Of a stretch of 64,000 bases of DNA, positions 1-10,734 are shown one piece after another. The DNA lies in the NCBI GenBank assembly GCA_037783415.1, contig JAZGTN010000009.1, positions 186,001 to 250,000 on the forward strand, written 5' to 3'. This DNA comes from Leptasterias polaris (Eukaryota; Echinodermata; Asteroidea; Forcipulatida; Asteriidae). The position numbers were made by a program, and so were the translations under genes. Numbering within the stretch: the first letter of the stretch is position 1; each line of letters begins with the position of its first letter. The notes under the pieces were generated by a model. That model was not told the origin of the DNA. It ran no database searches and saw nothing but the letters and a program-made list of their open reading frames with translations.

Positions 1-2
1 TT

Positions 3-266
3 AAAGCTCTTCATGGTCTTTCTCCAAAGTATTTACAGGATCTTGTTTCCATCCGGAAGGTATCTTCATATCAACTTAGGTCAGGGAATAATGGTATTTT
101 CTTGGATTATCCTTCTGGTAAAATGTTGACTACATTTGGTGATAGGGCTTTTTCTGTGGCAGCCCCTAAGCTTTGGAATGCGCTACCGTTTCATATACGT
201 AGCGAACAGAAACTTACCTCTTTTAAATGTAATATAAAAACCTATCTTTTTAAAGCCGCTTTTTAG
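3..266 (+). pseudogene. LINE ORF2 C-terminal remnant (L2/CR1-like)
   Basis: An open frame runs from the window edge for 87 codons to a TAG at 264-266. The translation carries the hallmark GDRAFSVAAPKLWNALP stretch near its end, which is characteristic of the C-terminal tail after the reverse transcriptase domain in L2, CR1 and related non-LTR retrotransposons. The catalytic domains would lie left of the window, so the full state of the element cannot be judged. The frame is intact as far as visible. The clade is inferred from this tail and from the downstream 3' end type. Confidence 0.75.
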
Positions 267-585
267 TGTGTCTTTCTTCTATGGTCACCTTGTCAGTTAG
301 TTTAGATTTTTAGCATAAATAGGGTTAAAGGCGTCTGTCTCCTGAAAAGGTCAAAACATTACCGATGCCAGCAGGGATAGGCCTATGTAATAAGTACTAT
401 TAGTTCTCTGTTGGCGGGACAGACGTATCCCCATACTTTTGTTTGGGCGCTGGCCTGGTGACCAGTCTTTTTTCTTTGTCCTTTTCTTCCATTATGTGCT
501 TTTTAACATGTGTTCTGCGCCTTTGATCATTTTGTATGTAAGGGGCGCAATATAAATTTTAAATATTATTATTATTATTATTAAT
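267..585 (+). repeat. LINE 3' UTR ending in an (ATT)n tail
   Basis: This follows the LINE stop codon and ends in GGGGCGCAATATAAATTTT and then an ATT microsatellite (about 563-585). A short stem followed by simple ATT-type repeats is the usual 3' end of L2-like LINEs, and it marks the insertion boundary at about 585. Confidence 0.65.
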
Positions 586-735
586 GTAAACATTCATCCT
601 CTTTTCACATTTGATAAGTCAATTCTTGTTTCTTTTTATTTATTCAGTCAAACAATACAGATGTCCATGAGTAGATGTTTGTATGCATAGTCTAATGACA
701 ACTAACATGGATACTATTACTTATTCCATTAATAG

Positions 736-866
736 ATGATGCTCGGAAAAATCTGGCTGTGCTGGTACTCCCTTGTATCCTGCCAACAGGGGTACAAAGT
801 CAGATGGGGAAAACCTCGCGCTGCAGCACAGAAGATGCCACGAGATCATTTATGGATTGCCAACCA
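736..866 (+). CDS. Internal exon of an unrecognised gene
   Basis: The exon is bounded by an acceptor AG at 734-735 and a strong donor, GTAAGT, at 867. The frame that continues into the next exon is open over all 43 full codons and reads DARKNLAVLVLPCILP near its start. It ends in phase 0, and the next candidate exon at 1197 starts in phase 0, so the two join without a shift. Upstream exons lie left of the window, or further left than I can identify. The open frame, both splice sites and the matching phase support a real exon. The product is not recognised. Confidence 0.5.
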
Positions 867-1196
867 GTAAGTGCATTTGTTTTCAATATTTATTAAAAGT
901 GCCACTAAAGTGAATTCCTGAGCTGAGCACAGCTTTAGGGACTCTATCAGCTTCGCCTCCTTCAATTTGTCAACATTTTTCTAGATCATTGGGAATTCCT
1001 ATTAAAGGAACAAGTATGGGAAATCAAGTCAAAGTTTGTCAAGTATCAGATGAGCTAATGTAATTACTACATTTTTTTGCCATTCTCATTCCAGTTGATG
1101 TGTCAAAAGCATTATTGGTGCATGGTATATGTTACTTTCTAACTTCTCTTTTATTAAAAATCTTGAATTCCTCTCTATCTACTCTCTATAATACAG

Positions 1197-1520
1197 ATTG
1201 GAACCAACATTCCAAACTTTTTGGAGAAGAAACTGCAAAAACAGCCATTCATCCTGCTGTTGGGGAGCGCTCTGGTACCGGAGCAGGTATTTGTCATTAT
1301 TGAGCAAAAGGTGATAGAACAAAAATCTCTCTTGAAGGCTCTGGATGTTTGTTTTAAATTGTTTTATGTACTTGATCTCTCATATCCTTGGCAGTCCCTG
1401 TCTACCTGGGAGTTTTTCCAGAAGGCTGTCTATGGCCTAGGTAAAGGGACAGGGAAAGAGACAACATCATGTGCCATACGCTCCTTGCGAGCATTCCTGA
1501 ACACTCGGGCCAAGAAATAA
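1197..1520 (+). CDS. Terminal exon of an unrecognised gene (hypothetical conserved domain)
   Basis: The exon starts after the acceptor TAATACAG (AG at 1195-1196) and stays open for 107 codons to a TAA at 1518-1520. It is in phase with the exon at 736-866. The translation has a hydrophobic segment, QPFILLLGSALVPEQVFVII, followed by a block LLKALDVCFKLFYVLDLSYP and then STWEFFQKAVYGL. From memory this resembles a small uncharacterised C-terminal domain found in fish and invertebrate proteins; I cannot name it with certainty. An internal AG/GTATTT at 1286-1288 could be a donor, but the frame remains protein-like beyond it, so I read through. The AATAAA at 1516-1521 overlaps the stop codon and may be a poly(A) signal. 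Confidence 0.5.
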   Translation: MGTNIPNFLEKKLQKQPFILLLGSALVPEQVFVIIEQKVIEQKSLLKALDVCFKLFYVLDLSYPWQSLSTWEFFQKAVYGLGKGTGKETTSCAIRSLRAFLNTRAKK

Positions 1521-1558
1521 AGGACACAATTCTTGCAACCTCTGGCTAAATGAGTGCC

Positions 1559-1832
1559 TTATACAGCAATCCTTCACCGATCTTGAACTCTTGGTGGCAG
1601 CAGACATGCCTCCATTACTGCGGTGTACCTGGGTGGTACTGCGCTGCCTAGCGACTGGTATAAGGTTTGGGCTACACGGCGATCATTTGATCAGTCGCGG
1701 GTTATTAGACTTTTACTTTGCAAATCGCTTAAACCCGTCGCTTGGCAGCGCAGTACCACCCAGGTACCACCGCAATAATGGCGGTATCTGCTGCCACCAA
1801 GAGTTCAAGATCGGTGAAGGATTGCTGTATAC
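1559..1832. repeat. Foldback (long inverted-repeat) element
   Basis: Two arms of about 100 bp are inverted copies of each other. ATACAGCAATCCTTCACCGA at 1561 pairs with its complement ending at 1830, and CCTGGGTGGTACTGCGCTG pairs with CAGCGCAGTACCACCCAGG. The spacer is roughly 70 bp, with a few mismatches. The open frame across it is a by-product of the palindrome. It is a MITE or foldback element of unknown superfamily. Confidence 0.75.
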
Positions 1833-2187
1833 ATGTGAGACTGAAACACCTTTTTCCACATTAACTGCCCAATTTTCAGACAGGGCTTTTCAATTTTAAT
1901 GAATGACATTTTTATGAAAATGAATTTGTAAGAATACAATGTTCCTTAATTTGTAAGATTTAGATGTTCAAAAATCACTGTTTCAATGGATTATATTGAC
2001 TCTTTAATTGACCAATTCATTAGGTCCTGCCTCGTTGGGATTTGACCAATGAAAGCTGTGACTCATGTCAGACATGCATGACACAAGCGGCCGGAACATG
2101 CATTGTGAGACTGGAGAGCAGCATGTGTTAACTATATGTCCGCAATGGCCGGGGCCCACTTGATTGGTCTAATTGAGGTTAAATAGT
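1833..2187. other. Intergenic, no feature seen
   Basis: AT-rich sequence between the foldback element and the next MITE. I see no credible exon or repeat structure. Confidence 0.5.
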
Positions 2188-2568
2188 TTAAAGGCACTGG
2201 ACACGTTTGGTAATTGTCAAAGACCAGTATTCTCATTTGGTGTACCCAACATTTGCATAAAATAACAAACCTGCGAAAATTTGGGCTCAATTGGTCATCG
2301 AAGTTGCAAGAAAATAATGAACGAAAAAACACCCTTTAATTGTTGCACAAATTTGTGTGCTTTCAGATGCCTGAAAAAGGCTTCAGGCCTGAAGTCTTTT
2401 TCAGATTCAAATAATTATTTTAGTGAGAAATTACCTCTTTCTCGAAAACTATGTTACTTCAGAGGAAGTCGTTTCTCACAATGTTTTATACTATAAACAG
2501 CTCTCTGTTGCTCGTTTTTATGCTAATATATATCTTGAGTAATTACCAAACGTGTCCAGTGCCTTTAA
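2188..2568. mobile_element. TTAA-flanked MITE (piggyBac-type, asteroid-like family)
   Basis: The element is bordered by TTAA at 2188-2191 and 2565-2568. Its terminal inverted repeats are perfect over 24 bp, beginning AGGCACTGGACACGTTTGG at both ends. The inside has no coding capacity. The TTAA target duplication is the piggyBac superfamily signature. From memory, close relatives of this sequence are abundant in sea star genomes, and this is my main organism clue. Confidence 0.85.
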
Positions 2569-3760
2569 GATATGATAGAACTGAGTAAAAGTATACAAAA
2601 TTTATGTGTACTTCAAAAATGATAAAGTCGGCCTTATAAATGGAGGAACTGAATGAAGTGATGATGCATAAAATGGTCAATATCACTTCAAATTGATGTA
2701 CAATTTTCTCAGACTAATTTCTAGAGATAGTTGACATGAGGGAACATTTTAAAAACAAGTAAGTTTTTAGTTAAAATAATTAATGATGTAATGAGTATTT
2801 GCCTCCTACCATGGGATACACTTGCATTGGTAGCATATAAATATTGTGTCAGTGCAAACATGATGTTTCTCTTCAAATAGCATTTACATTACTTTAGAAA
2901 TTGAACGTGTGCAGAAGGTCGTATCTTGCTTAATAAAATAGCCCGAATGTATACATAAAACCAACAGGCACCAAGATACACATTTTTTGAACGGAGTATT
3001 TTTGTGTGAGATATGATGTTGTTTTTGCCCTGACACAACGATTTGTAAATTCTGATGTAAGTTTGTTTCCTTTTGTCACAACAGGCTTCACAAAAATATG
3101 TCCATCAGGTTATAAGGTCATGGATTGTGTAAAACTGTGAATGATCACAATAGATTGTGAATTCTGTTTAACAATCAATTGTGATGTGCTTACAATTTTA
3201 AGGGGGTGTGCTAATTTGTACCTTTCCAACATTTATAATAATTTTCTTCTGTGAACAGTAATAAGGTGACAGAATGGATTTATATGTTAACTTTGAATGA
3301 AATCAAATAAAATGTGTTCAGCTAAGTGCAATTAAAATTGATTTTTTTCTTTTTTTCTTTTGAGTTCCTAGATTGTATCTGTGCCTCGGACTTCATGAAT
3401 TTTGAGGTGAGCAGCATTCCTTGAATGGAAAAGCCCCCATTTAACCAGTTCCAGTCAGATTTGTTTTGACAAAGACTAGACACTATACACAGGCTCTGTT
3501 ATCCTGTTAAAAAATATAAATGCCAGAGAACTGCAAAACCTTTGACTGTATACAAATCATCTGACCTGAACTGGTTGAATTGCTGTGCCTACTTCATGAT
3601 GCAAATAATTGTAAATTTTCCCATTTCAAGGAATGCAAGCTTCTCTCAACAACTTGAAGTTGAATACACTTTAAGGCATGTACACACTTTATGTGTAAGT
3701 AAACTTTGTGGTAAGATCACCACTGATTCTGTGCGTGTATATCTCAGATACTGACACAGA
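2569..3760. other. Intergenic AT-rich sequence
   Basis: No supportable gene. A 35-bp segment at about 3372-3406 has both an acceptor-like and a donor-like edge, but it is too short to call an exon. The small frames here lack any recognisable motif. Confidence 0.4.
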
Positions 3761-3780
3761 CCCCCCCCCCCCCCCCCCCC
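3761..3780. repeat. Poly-C tract
   Basis: A run of 20 C residues. It is a simple-sequence tract whose true length is likely to be polymorphic or affected by sequencing slippage. Confidence 0.9.
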
Positions 3781-3789
3781 GCTTCTTAT

Positions 3790-4150
3790 GGGCATCAACT
3801 TGACCTGGTTTATTTTGTGAGAAGGGTAAACGCTGCATTAAAAAAATGGAGGCAGGATCGAACTTTGACCTTAGTTTGGGTTAAGAGTTGACCTAGGTTT
3901 GGGGTCTGGTTTCACCAAGTTACCGGGTTGAACCGTGACCAGATTGGGGTTGATTATTTGACCCAAATTGTGTGTTGTAATTTGACCCAGTTTTAGGGGT
4001 TGAAAATTGACCCAATTTACTGGTTAATACTTTCTGACCTAGCAATTGGGGTCATTTTTACTCAGAAAGAGTTGTGCAGATCCGGATGCGGAATTTGGGT
4101 CAAAATTGACCCATTTTGGGTCAGTTTTGACCCAGGAGTTTTTAGTGTGT
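3790..4150. repeat. GACCCA-rich degenerate repeat, probable transposon terminal region
   Basis: Multiple TTTGACCCA and TGGGTCA motifs occur in both orientations, densest at 4096-4140 (TTTGGGTCAGTTTTGACCC), ending in GAGTTTTTAGTGTGTAG. On the minus strand the boundary interrupts the LINE open frame right after its QRLQNSAA motif. This suggests that a CACACTAAAAACTC-ended element landed in the LINE. The left boundary is uncertain. Confidence 0.45.
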
Positions 4151-4543
4151 AGCAGCTGAATTTTGAAGTCGTTGCAGTTTATTAATTTGGGAATCCGGTA
4201 ATCCAAAAAGGAGGCTATTGCATGAGTCAAATCTGGACATTACTAAAGAATGAACAAGAATTTCCGTCATTTTGGGGTCAAGATATTTTCTAATGGAGCT
4301 GATTTTGTGAAGTGCGAATGAGGCCGTCTTACAGATAAGATTAACATGATTACTCATTGTGAGATTTTTGTCAAAGATGACACCAAGATTCTTAGCAAAT
4401 GAAACAGGATTAATATTGTAATCGTCGGACTGAATTGGCACAATAGGAATATGAGAACGATAACGACTTGTGAAATGGAGAAGTTCTGTTTTATCCTCAT
4501 TCAACATCAATCCATTCCTGGTTGACCAGTTTTTAATTTCTTT
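4142..4543 (-). pseudogene. LINE reverse transcriptase C-terminal fragment (L2/CR1-like)
   Basis: The minus-strand frame gives EIKNWSTRNGLMLNEDKTEL, AKNLGVIFDKNLTMSNHV and SRFDSCNSLLFGLPDSQINK. These are the thumb and connection motifs that follow the catalytic FADD box in L2/CR1-type LINE reverse transcriptases. The catalytic palm is missing on the 5' side, where the frame upstream of about 4543 no longer looks like a LINE. The 3' side is cut by the GACCCA-rich repeat. It is a dead fragment, in opposite orientation to the LINE tail at the window start. Confidence 0.75.
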
Positions 4544-5859
4544 GTTGTGGTGTAAAATTATCCCATTGTGTAATTTAACACCTGTGCATTGTAAATGATA
4601 CCATGTTTTGTCAAAGGACAAAGGAAAATGTGCCTCGGCAAATTCAGAGTCTATCACCACCAACCAACGACACAGAATTCTGGCAATTATTCCAGCATCA
4701 AAGAGACCTTGTAAAAACGACTTGCAATGGGTGAACAACTTTTTTGGAAACTATCAAATCCCAACCCACAATGGTGTCCTATATTTTCCATGCCAAGTTC
4801 TCACAAACATCACGTCACCATAAACACCCGCTGCCATTGGGTTTCTATATTTTTTTCAAAACCTTGAGGTCTGGGCCTTATTATTGAATAGATTATGAAG
4901 AAGAAAAAACCCAGAAGTGTAAACACATCCAAAGTATACACTGTGTTTAAATAAGTTTAAATAGCATTCTCGTTAAAACATTGTTGTTAATGTAATTGTT
5001 GAATGCTAACTTCGAAGGAGGTAACAAAAAGATTCAAAAATACCAATACTTGGCATGGGAATTTTGTAAGATTTTGCAGGTGAAAGTGAAAGTAGTTTCT
5101 GTGGTGATGGCACTTGGCACCATTTACAGTACACTGTGGGGATCTGTTTCAGAAATATGCGCTTCAGTGGGAACAGGGAGGATCTTTGTGTCTGGTTTGT
5201 GGTTTGGTAGCCTGACTCTGAAGGAGTTAACTGGTGTACGGAAATTGCCCCCCCCCCCTCCCCGCCGAGATCATATTGTCACCCATAAGGGGAAATTATA
5301 ACAGTGGGCTGGAAGAGGAGGAGGATTCAAAAGAAGGCAGTCCGATATCTGGCACAAAGGAATGTTATTTTTCTTTCACATCTGCATGTGAATGAAAAAA
5401 TTATAATAATTTTAACAGTAAAAGTCGATTTTTTTGCCTCATGTTCACAAGCGCGCACCCACATGGTCAAAAGTACTGCAGCCTGAAACAATTTGTAAAA
5501 TTAATCCAAACAATTTTCCCAAATTATAATTGAAAGTTACATACATTGTTCGAAAGTTAATTATTTCGTCTGTTTTTATTCATCAGTAGGTAGGGACTAC
5601 AAAGGAATAGTTTTATGACCAGTCTATTTACTTTATCTACGTTTCGTTTGAAAATCAAACCCTCATACAAACAAAAACTAGACTTAACGTGTTTAGTTGT
5701 TCGGGTATTGCTGGGGTCAGTGCTGTGTCAATGCATGAGATATTTAATTAAGTTGAACTTTGGTGTTATTACTGTTTTGAGGTGCGTAACAAACTACACA
5801 CTTTTCCAAAAGTTTAAAAAAGCACACAATCAAAAGCCTAGCATTAATTTGATTGTTAA
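4544..5859. other. Intergenic, no gene seen
   Basis: No motif-bearing frame. It contains a short C-rich tract at 5250-5264. Open frames of up to about 100 codons occur but show no recognisable domain, splice context or repeated homology. Confidence 0.4.
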
Positions 5860-6670
5860 CGAGGTTTGCATGGACGGCTGTTTTAGAGACTAACAAAGCG
5901 TTTTGTCAAAATCAGGTTGCGCGAACCTTGAACTAGATCACAAGCATATATGATGGACTTTGAACCTTGCGGTTGATTCAATGGAGTGAGCAGCCGCGGT
6001 TTGACAGCGGGTCAATAAATACCCGTAATAATTGGTCAAAATTTCAAATATTTGTAAAAACAAATGTGATGACGTCATCATGTTGTCAATTTAATTGTAC
6101 GTAGTCATTATCATTGTCTATCTATATGCAAAGTTTTAACTCAGTCAAACTTTTGTTTTTTGAGATGCAAGGCCTCAAAAAGTAAAACTTAAAGGCAATA
6201 CTACGTGACACATGATGACGTCATCAATCTGAAACTCCACACATATGTTGTCTGTATAAAGGTCATTATGTATACCAATTTTGAAACAATTGTCATAAAC
6301 TTCACCACAGACATCTAGTAAAAGTGTGTTTTGGTCTGTTTTAAACCTGCCGCTAGAGGGCGCTTTGAGATGTTTTGACGTCACCGGTCCAATTTTTGTA
6401 AACCAGACCCTTTCTGGATTATACCATCGTTGAAAACAACTTGAAAACAATTGCCACTTTTAAATTACAAGGCACTTTCACATTTCGACCGGAAGTAGAG
6501 GTCATGGCATGTCATGTCTGGTGATGTATGATAAAAATCCATTCAGTTGTTAATAAGTTAAAATGTTTTGAAGTATTAAACGTTGATTTACTGTATTTCG
6601 ACACCTGGTGACGTAATCATTACGTAACAACATACTCAACATCTCCTAGTTATACTTTAACTACATGCAA
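5860..6670 (+). repeat. Diverged interspersed repeat, copy A
   Basis: This shares several blocks in the same order with 7080-7590. GGACGGCTGTTTTAGAGACT is followed by GGTTGATTCAATGGAG, then GGTTTGACAGCGG, and later a GAAGTATTAAACGTTGATTT block (A/G variants). Intervening sequence differs in length, so these are old, indel-rich copies of one repeat family. No coding potential is evident. Confidence 0.55.
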
Positions 6671-7079
6671 AGCTTCAAGTTCATCAACGGTTTGCAACTA
6701 TGCGAATGCAACTGAGCTATTATTGGACTACCGTCGAACGACGTAGATATTCGTCGCGGAGCCAATATTTATTGAATGACTATTAATTTAATATAGCTCC
6801 AGCATGGATGTGAAACGGACTTTTCGTTTCAGACTAAATGTGGGCTATTATCAGTCTTCTTAGACTTTGAACCCTTGGAACAATGGAGCGGAACAGCCAG
6901 CTGCGTGCTTGTGCGAATTAATACTAACGGAATTTGAAATTGAAGTCAATGTCAAATGAGGTCACTCTTTATGTAGTGTTGTTGGGTTTTAAAAGACCTG
7001 TCCTATGATGTATAGATTGTACAAATCCATTGTGTAATTATTGAGTTATGAATTTGTCAAAAGCCTGACAATGATTGTT
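6671..7079. other. Intergenic, partial repeat similarity
   Basis: Around 6858-6905 a short stretch echoes the GAACCTTG and CAATGGAG portion of the flanking repeat copies. Nothing else is supportable. Confidence 0.35.
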
Positions 7080-7590
7080 AGCAAGGTTTGCACGGACGGC
7101 TGTTTTAGAGACTAATAAAGCAAAACGCCAAAATCAGGCTTGCGGTTGATTCAATGGAGCAAGCAGCCGGTCACCGTTTAGGTCGCGTATTGTGTGTGTT
7201 AACAGTGCAGTTATTTTCCCGTGGTTTGACAGCGGTCCAATGTATACCCGATTTCAACAATAAGTGAAGTTAAAAAAGGTAACATCTCTGTGGAAAAGTT
7301 TGAGAAGGCTTAAGGACCTACAATCTGATATACAAATTGTCCGTAGTTTGTGTGTAAAAAGTAGGCCCCCCTATGAATATTTCTTAAAGTATGAATTTTT
7401 AAATTTTCAACTTCCAGTTCGAACAGGAAGTCGAGGACAATCGGCATATGTACTTCTTGAGTTATGAATTGTTGAAGTATTAAACTTTGATTTACAGTAT
7501 TTCAACACCTGATGGCGTCATCATGACGACACAACTACATAATGGAGGTTTTATCAAGGTCCTAACATAGTGTGAAGTTGATCCAATATA
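7080..7590 (+). repeat. Diverged interspersed repeat, copy B
   Basis: Second copy of the block described at 5860-6670, including GACGGCTGTTTTAGAGACTA, GGTTGATTCAATGGAG, GGTTTGACAGCGG and a TATTTCAACACCTGATGGCG segment. Both are in direct orientation. Confidence 0.55.
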
Positions 7591-7632
7591 CAACAGTTTT
7601 TTCCCTATACGTTTGTACACATGCATTTACCC

Positions 7633-7665
7633 AGGGTTAGGGTTAGGGTTAGGGTTAGGGTTAGG
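7633..7665 (+). repeat. Interstitial telomeric repeat (TTAGGG)n
   Basis: Five consecutive GGGTTA units, a sixth degenerate unit (GGATTA) follows. TTAGGG is the telomere motif of deuterostomes, and the tract is embedded in unrelated sequence. Confidence 0.85.
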
Positions 7666-8282
7666 ATTAAAGGGCTTTGGGTGCTTTGGTACTGGTTTAA
7701 TTTTTTTGTAAATTAAAATTCAGCTCTTATAGGCCGTACGGTGTAAACGAAAAGATGCCTGGAAAATGATTTCCGTTCCGACCCCCGTGGGTCTACTTTT
7801 TGAAGGTATATTTTGTGAGTTGTAGACATACTAAACACTATACTAAAAGTTCTCCAAAAGTTCTCCAGTCAAATTTGCAAAAACATGCAAAGTTTGCTAA
7901 AAACGTTGTTGGGCGCAATCTGTGTAAATGCGCGCGCGCAATGTGCGAACTGAAGTCTTCCGACACACACAAATCAAATTGCGCGGCTGAGACACGGTAT
8001 TGACCATGGGCAGCGCGCCGTATCGATTGGTGTATATGTATCGTATATATGTTGGTGTGTGGGCCGTAAAACATATATAGGCCTATAGGCCCCCCTATCC
8101 TTTATTAAACAAAAATAAAAATTGCGTCGCGTCAACAACATCAATTGTGTGGTTTAGGCCATGTTTAAAACTGTAGGCCTATTTCTCAAAAACTAGACTA
8201 TCGTGTCTTTTTAACATCACAGAATGGTTAGCCATCAAAGTTTTGTGCCAAGAATAAAGAGCTTAGTTTAATTAAAATGTGA

Positions 8283-8489
8283 AGACGATGTGACCTCTGT
8301 TTACATTCTAACCGCCCTCTGTTGACAAGTCTTTTGTCCAAGTCATGTTCCGCCGGGCAAAAAGACGCGTAGTCATGGTAATATTGCGTGTACTTTCTAG
8401 CTGGCTGTCAAGTACACAAAGGTTTTGCCCGGCGACATGCGCGCGCATCATGTTATGATTTTCAAATGACGTCAGAGGTCACATCGTCT
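8283..8489. repeat. Palindromic MITE-like inverted repeat
   Basis: AGACGATGTGACCTCTG at 8283-8299 is the exact complement of 8473-8489. A second inner pair, GCCGGGCAAAA and TTTTGCCCGGC, is nested inside. There is no coding content. Confidence 0.65.
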
Positions 8490-9104
8490 ATAAGTATAAG
8501 GCTAGTCATTGAACAACAAGTATGGAATGATGAGTCGCTCCAATTATTGTCAACAAAATTAAGGAACTGACAATTTTTTTTCTTATTCTTTTGACCTTTG
8601 ATTTCTAATTAATAGGATACTTTCCCCTAAAACACCCACCTATCACTGTTGCAAAAAAAATACTATAAGGCCTATAGGTAAACTATAAAAAAAAAATAAT
8701 AATAAAAAATTAAAAAAGGATTTTTTTTTGATTTATTAAGTTAAAACATTCCCCTTTACCACTTATATAACCCCCTTTTCTGTGAGAGTGCATGCAAACA
8801 TCAAAGAAAAAGTATGTTTAACTATCGCCTTTTGACTTTTCGAGGGAGACCATTGTCTCCCACTTAAAACAACATCCATAGGATGGTTTTCAACGCTTTT
8901 CTGATCATTTTTCTGTCGATGTCTCTCGCCGGAACACAGTACACTCGCTAATTCGTTAAAGATTAATGGGCAGGAAAGTGCCTATAGGCACACCGTCTCC
9001 TTTTTTCTCATGATCCTCCCTCCTTTCCGCCGCCCCCTCCCACACACACCCCTTTCTTGTGGATTTTCCCTTACCAGGCCCGTAACTAGGGGGTGAGCCG
9101 ATCA

Positions 9105-9165
9105 TAGTATAATTTTCTTTGTTCATCCCAATCATTTAAAATTTACCCAGTCAAATTCCCTTGTG
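9105..9165 (+). repeat. Detached SINE-tail segment
   Basis: This segment (TTTCTTTGTTCATCCCAATC through a TTTAAAATTTACCCAGTCA block) matches 9375-9435 downstream of the tRNA-like promoter. It indicates a second, promoter-less copy of the SINE body about 270 bp upstream. Confidence 0.5.
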
Positions 9166-9289
9166 GTGAATTCAATATCTGGCTGCGGCTTCCCAGGTTG
9201 TATCGTACTTGGATGTGATCCCTGGCTACACTTTTTGAATAGCTTCTGACTGGTAACCCCCCAACAAGGATAATTATTGACAAAAATAG

Positions 9290-9440
9290 GGAGACGGCCA
9301 ACATTGGTCTAGATAGCTCATGGTAGAGCGCCGGTACGTTAATCCGGAGGTCGTTGGTTCAAATTTCACTCTAGCTAGTACATTTGTTTTGTTCAACCCA
9401 AACTCGTTTAAAATTTACCCAGTCAGTTTCCCTTATGGTT
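9290..9440 (+). mobile_element. tRNA-derived SINE
   Basis: It contains an A-box-like TAGCTCATGGTA (9314-9325) and a B-box-like GGTTCAAATTTC (9356-9367), 31 bp apart, as in a tRNA-derived RNA polymerase III promoter. The anticodon region and acceptor pairing are degenerate, so it is not a functional tRNA gene. The body that follows (TTGTTCAACCCAAAC onward) is shared with 9105-9165. Confidence 0.7.
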
Positions 9441-10371
9441 TATCATTATTTTGATAAACAAATTAATAAATAAATAAAAAAGCATCAATAAAAAGGCATA
9501 AATAAATAATAAAAAACCCACCAAGATCAAAAAAGGAAGAAAAGGTCCACACAAAATGTAAAAAAATGGTGCCCTCAAAAAACCCAAACAAAAACTAACA
9601 AATTTACAAAATTGGCTGGAATTGGGCCTTCCATGGGCCTTCATTATCAACAAAAAGTACCCTCTTTAGAACTGTATATAGGCCCTATGATGACGCCTCA
9701 TTTCTTCAAGCTTGCCTTAATACATGATTCTCACTCGACACGGGGGAGAAGCTACATTTTTTATAATTTACAAACATTTATTATTTATTTTACATTTATT
9801 TACATTGAACATTTTAACTGCGTTACGGTCCTATTTTCTTTACATGTCCTTGTTCTCTAATAACAATTAGCGCATGAGGTCCTTATGCACTGTATGCTGT
9901 ATAGGCCTACTGGCCTATGTCGAGTACGGGGCCTACTATCAAAAGATGCTGTGTTTTTCTCACACACATGATCACGCGCTTGAACACGGCCTCATGCATG
10001 ATTTTACTCTTCCCTGAAAATATATTGTGCTTCTCAGCTTTGACAGATTTTAGGTGAACAAAACACTTCGGATTTATCACGGAGTCTTTCTCCGAGCGAG
10101 GCATGGGCGCCGCCATGTTTGTTTTTGGGTGTCACATGACGTGTGACCTAGGATGTGATTGGCGAATTTAGATCACATGGTGTCTGTGCGCAGGTATTTC
10201 AAATAAAATGTAACGAGCCGACGTATCACAACCGTAAACAGTGTTCGACCGCTGTCGATTATCTAGTGCAATGTTTGGTCGATAATTTCTCAAATTTGAC
10301 TGGCGTTTTTGTGGAGAACTTTCGGAATCGTAATCTCCAGCAATTACTCTGTTAAAAACTGCAGAGTTATC
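9441..10371. other. Noncoding stretch, one short unexplained frame
   Basis: A/T-rich simple sequence to about 9660, then unique-looking sequence. A 69-codon minus-strand frame at 9907-10116 begins next to a GC-rich segment, but it has no motif and no good splice context, so I do not call it a gene. Confidence 0.4.
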
Positions 10372-10429
10372 TTAGACCCACAGGGGTCGGAACGGGACGA
10401 CAAGATACAGTTTACCCCGTATGGCCTAT

Positions 10430-10734
10430 TATGCGAGCTTTGCTGAAAGTGTCAATTAAATCAAATATTTAAATGATTAGTTATATGGTAATTAAAAAAA
10501 ATAAAAAAAATGTGCGTTTTGGAACTGGGTCAAAACATTGTCCGATCGGGCCCATTTTTTGTATTTCATAATTAGTTTAACGTCAGGAACAACATACTAA
10601 AAGGACAGACTCATAGTTCTTGAATTATAACAATTTTAATATTTCAAAATTCCCATTGGATTAACGTAGTGTACAAATCCAATGGGTTTTTCCTAAAATG
10701 TACAAATTTACCATTGGGTTTACTATTTATACTA
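10430..10734. other. Intergenic, no feature seen
   Basis: AT-rich, with a short inverted CCAATGGG/CCCATTGG pair around 10650-10720. Nothing else is supportable. Confidence 0.4.

Larger units (their letters stand above)
7729..10429. mobile_element. Candidate 2.7-kb non-autonomous element bounded by inverted repeats
   Basis: Arms at 7729-7796 and 10372-10429 are inverted. The outer edge ATAGGCCGTACGGTGTAAAC matches the complement of the right arm with two mismatches, and an inner block, GTTCCGACCCCCGTGGGTCTA, has one mismatch. The interior holds no transposase-like frame but does hold a palindromic repeat and a SINE. This could be one element carrying nested insertions, or two copies of a short repeat that happen to lie inverted. 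Confidence 0.4.

Noticed and set aside
9314..9385. Possible tRNA gene
   Set aside because: A and B boxes are present, but the anticodon arm and acceptor stem do not pair convincingly and a SINE body follows.
9907..10116. 69-codon minus-strand frame starting next to a GC-rich segment
   Set aside because: No recognisable motif and no clear splice donor or repeated homology; it could be a first exon, but I cannot support it.
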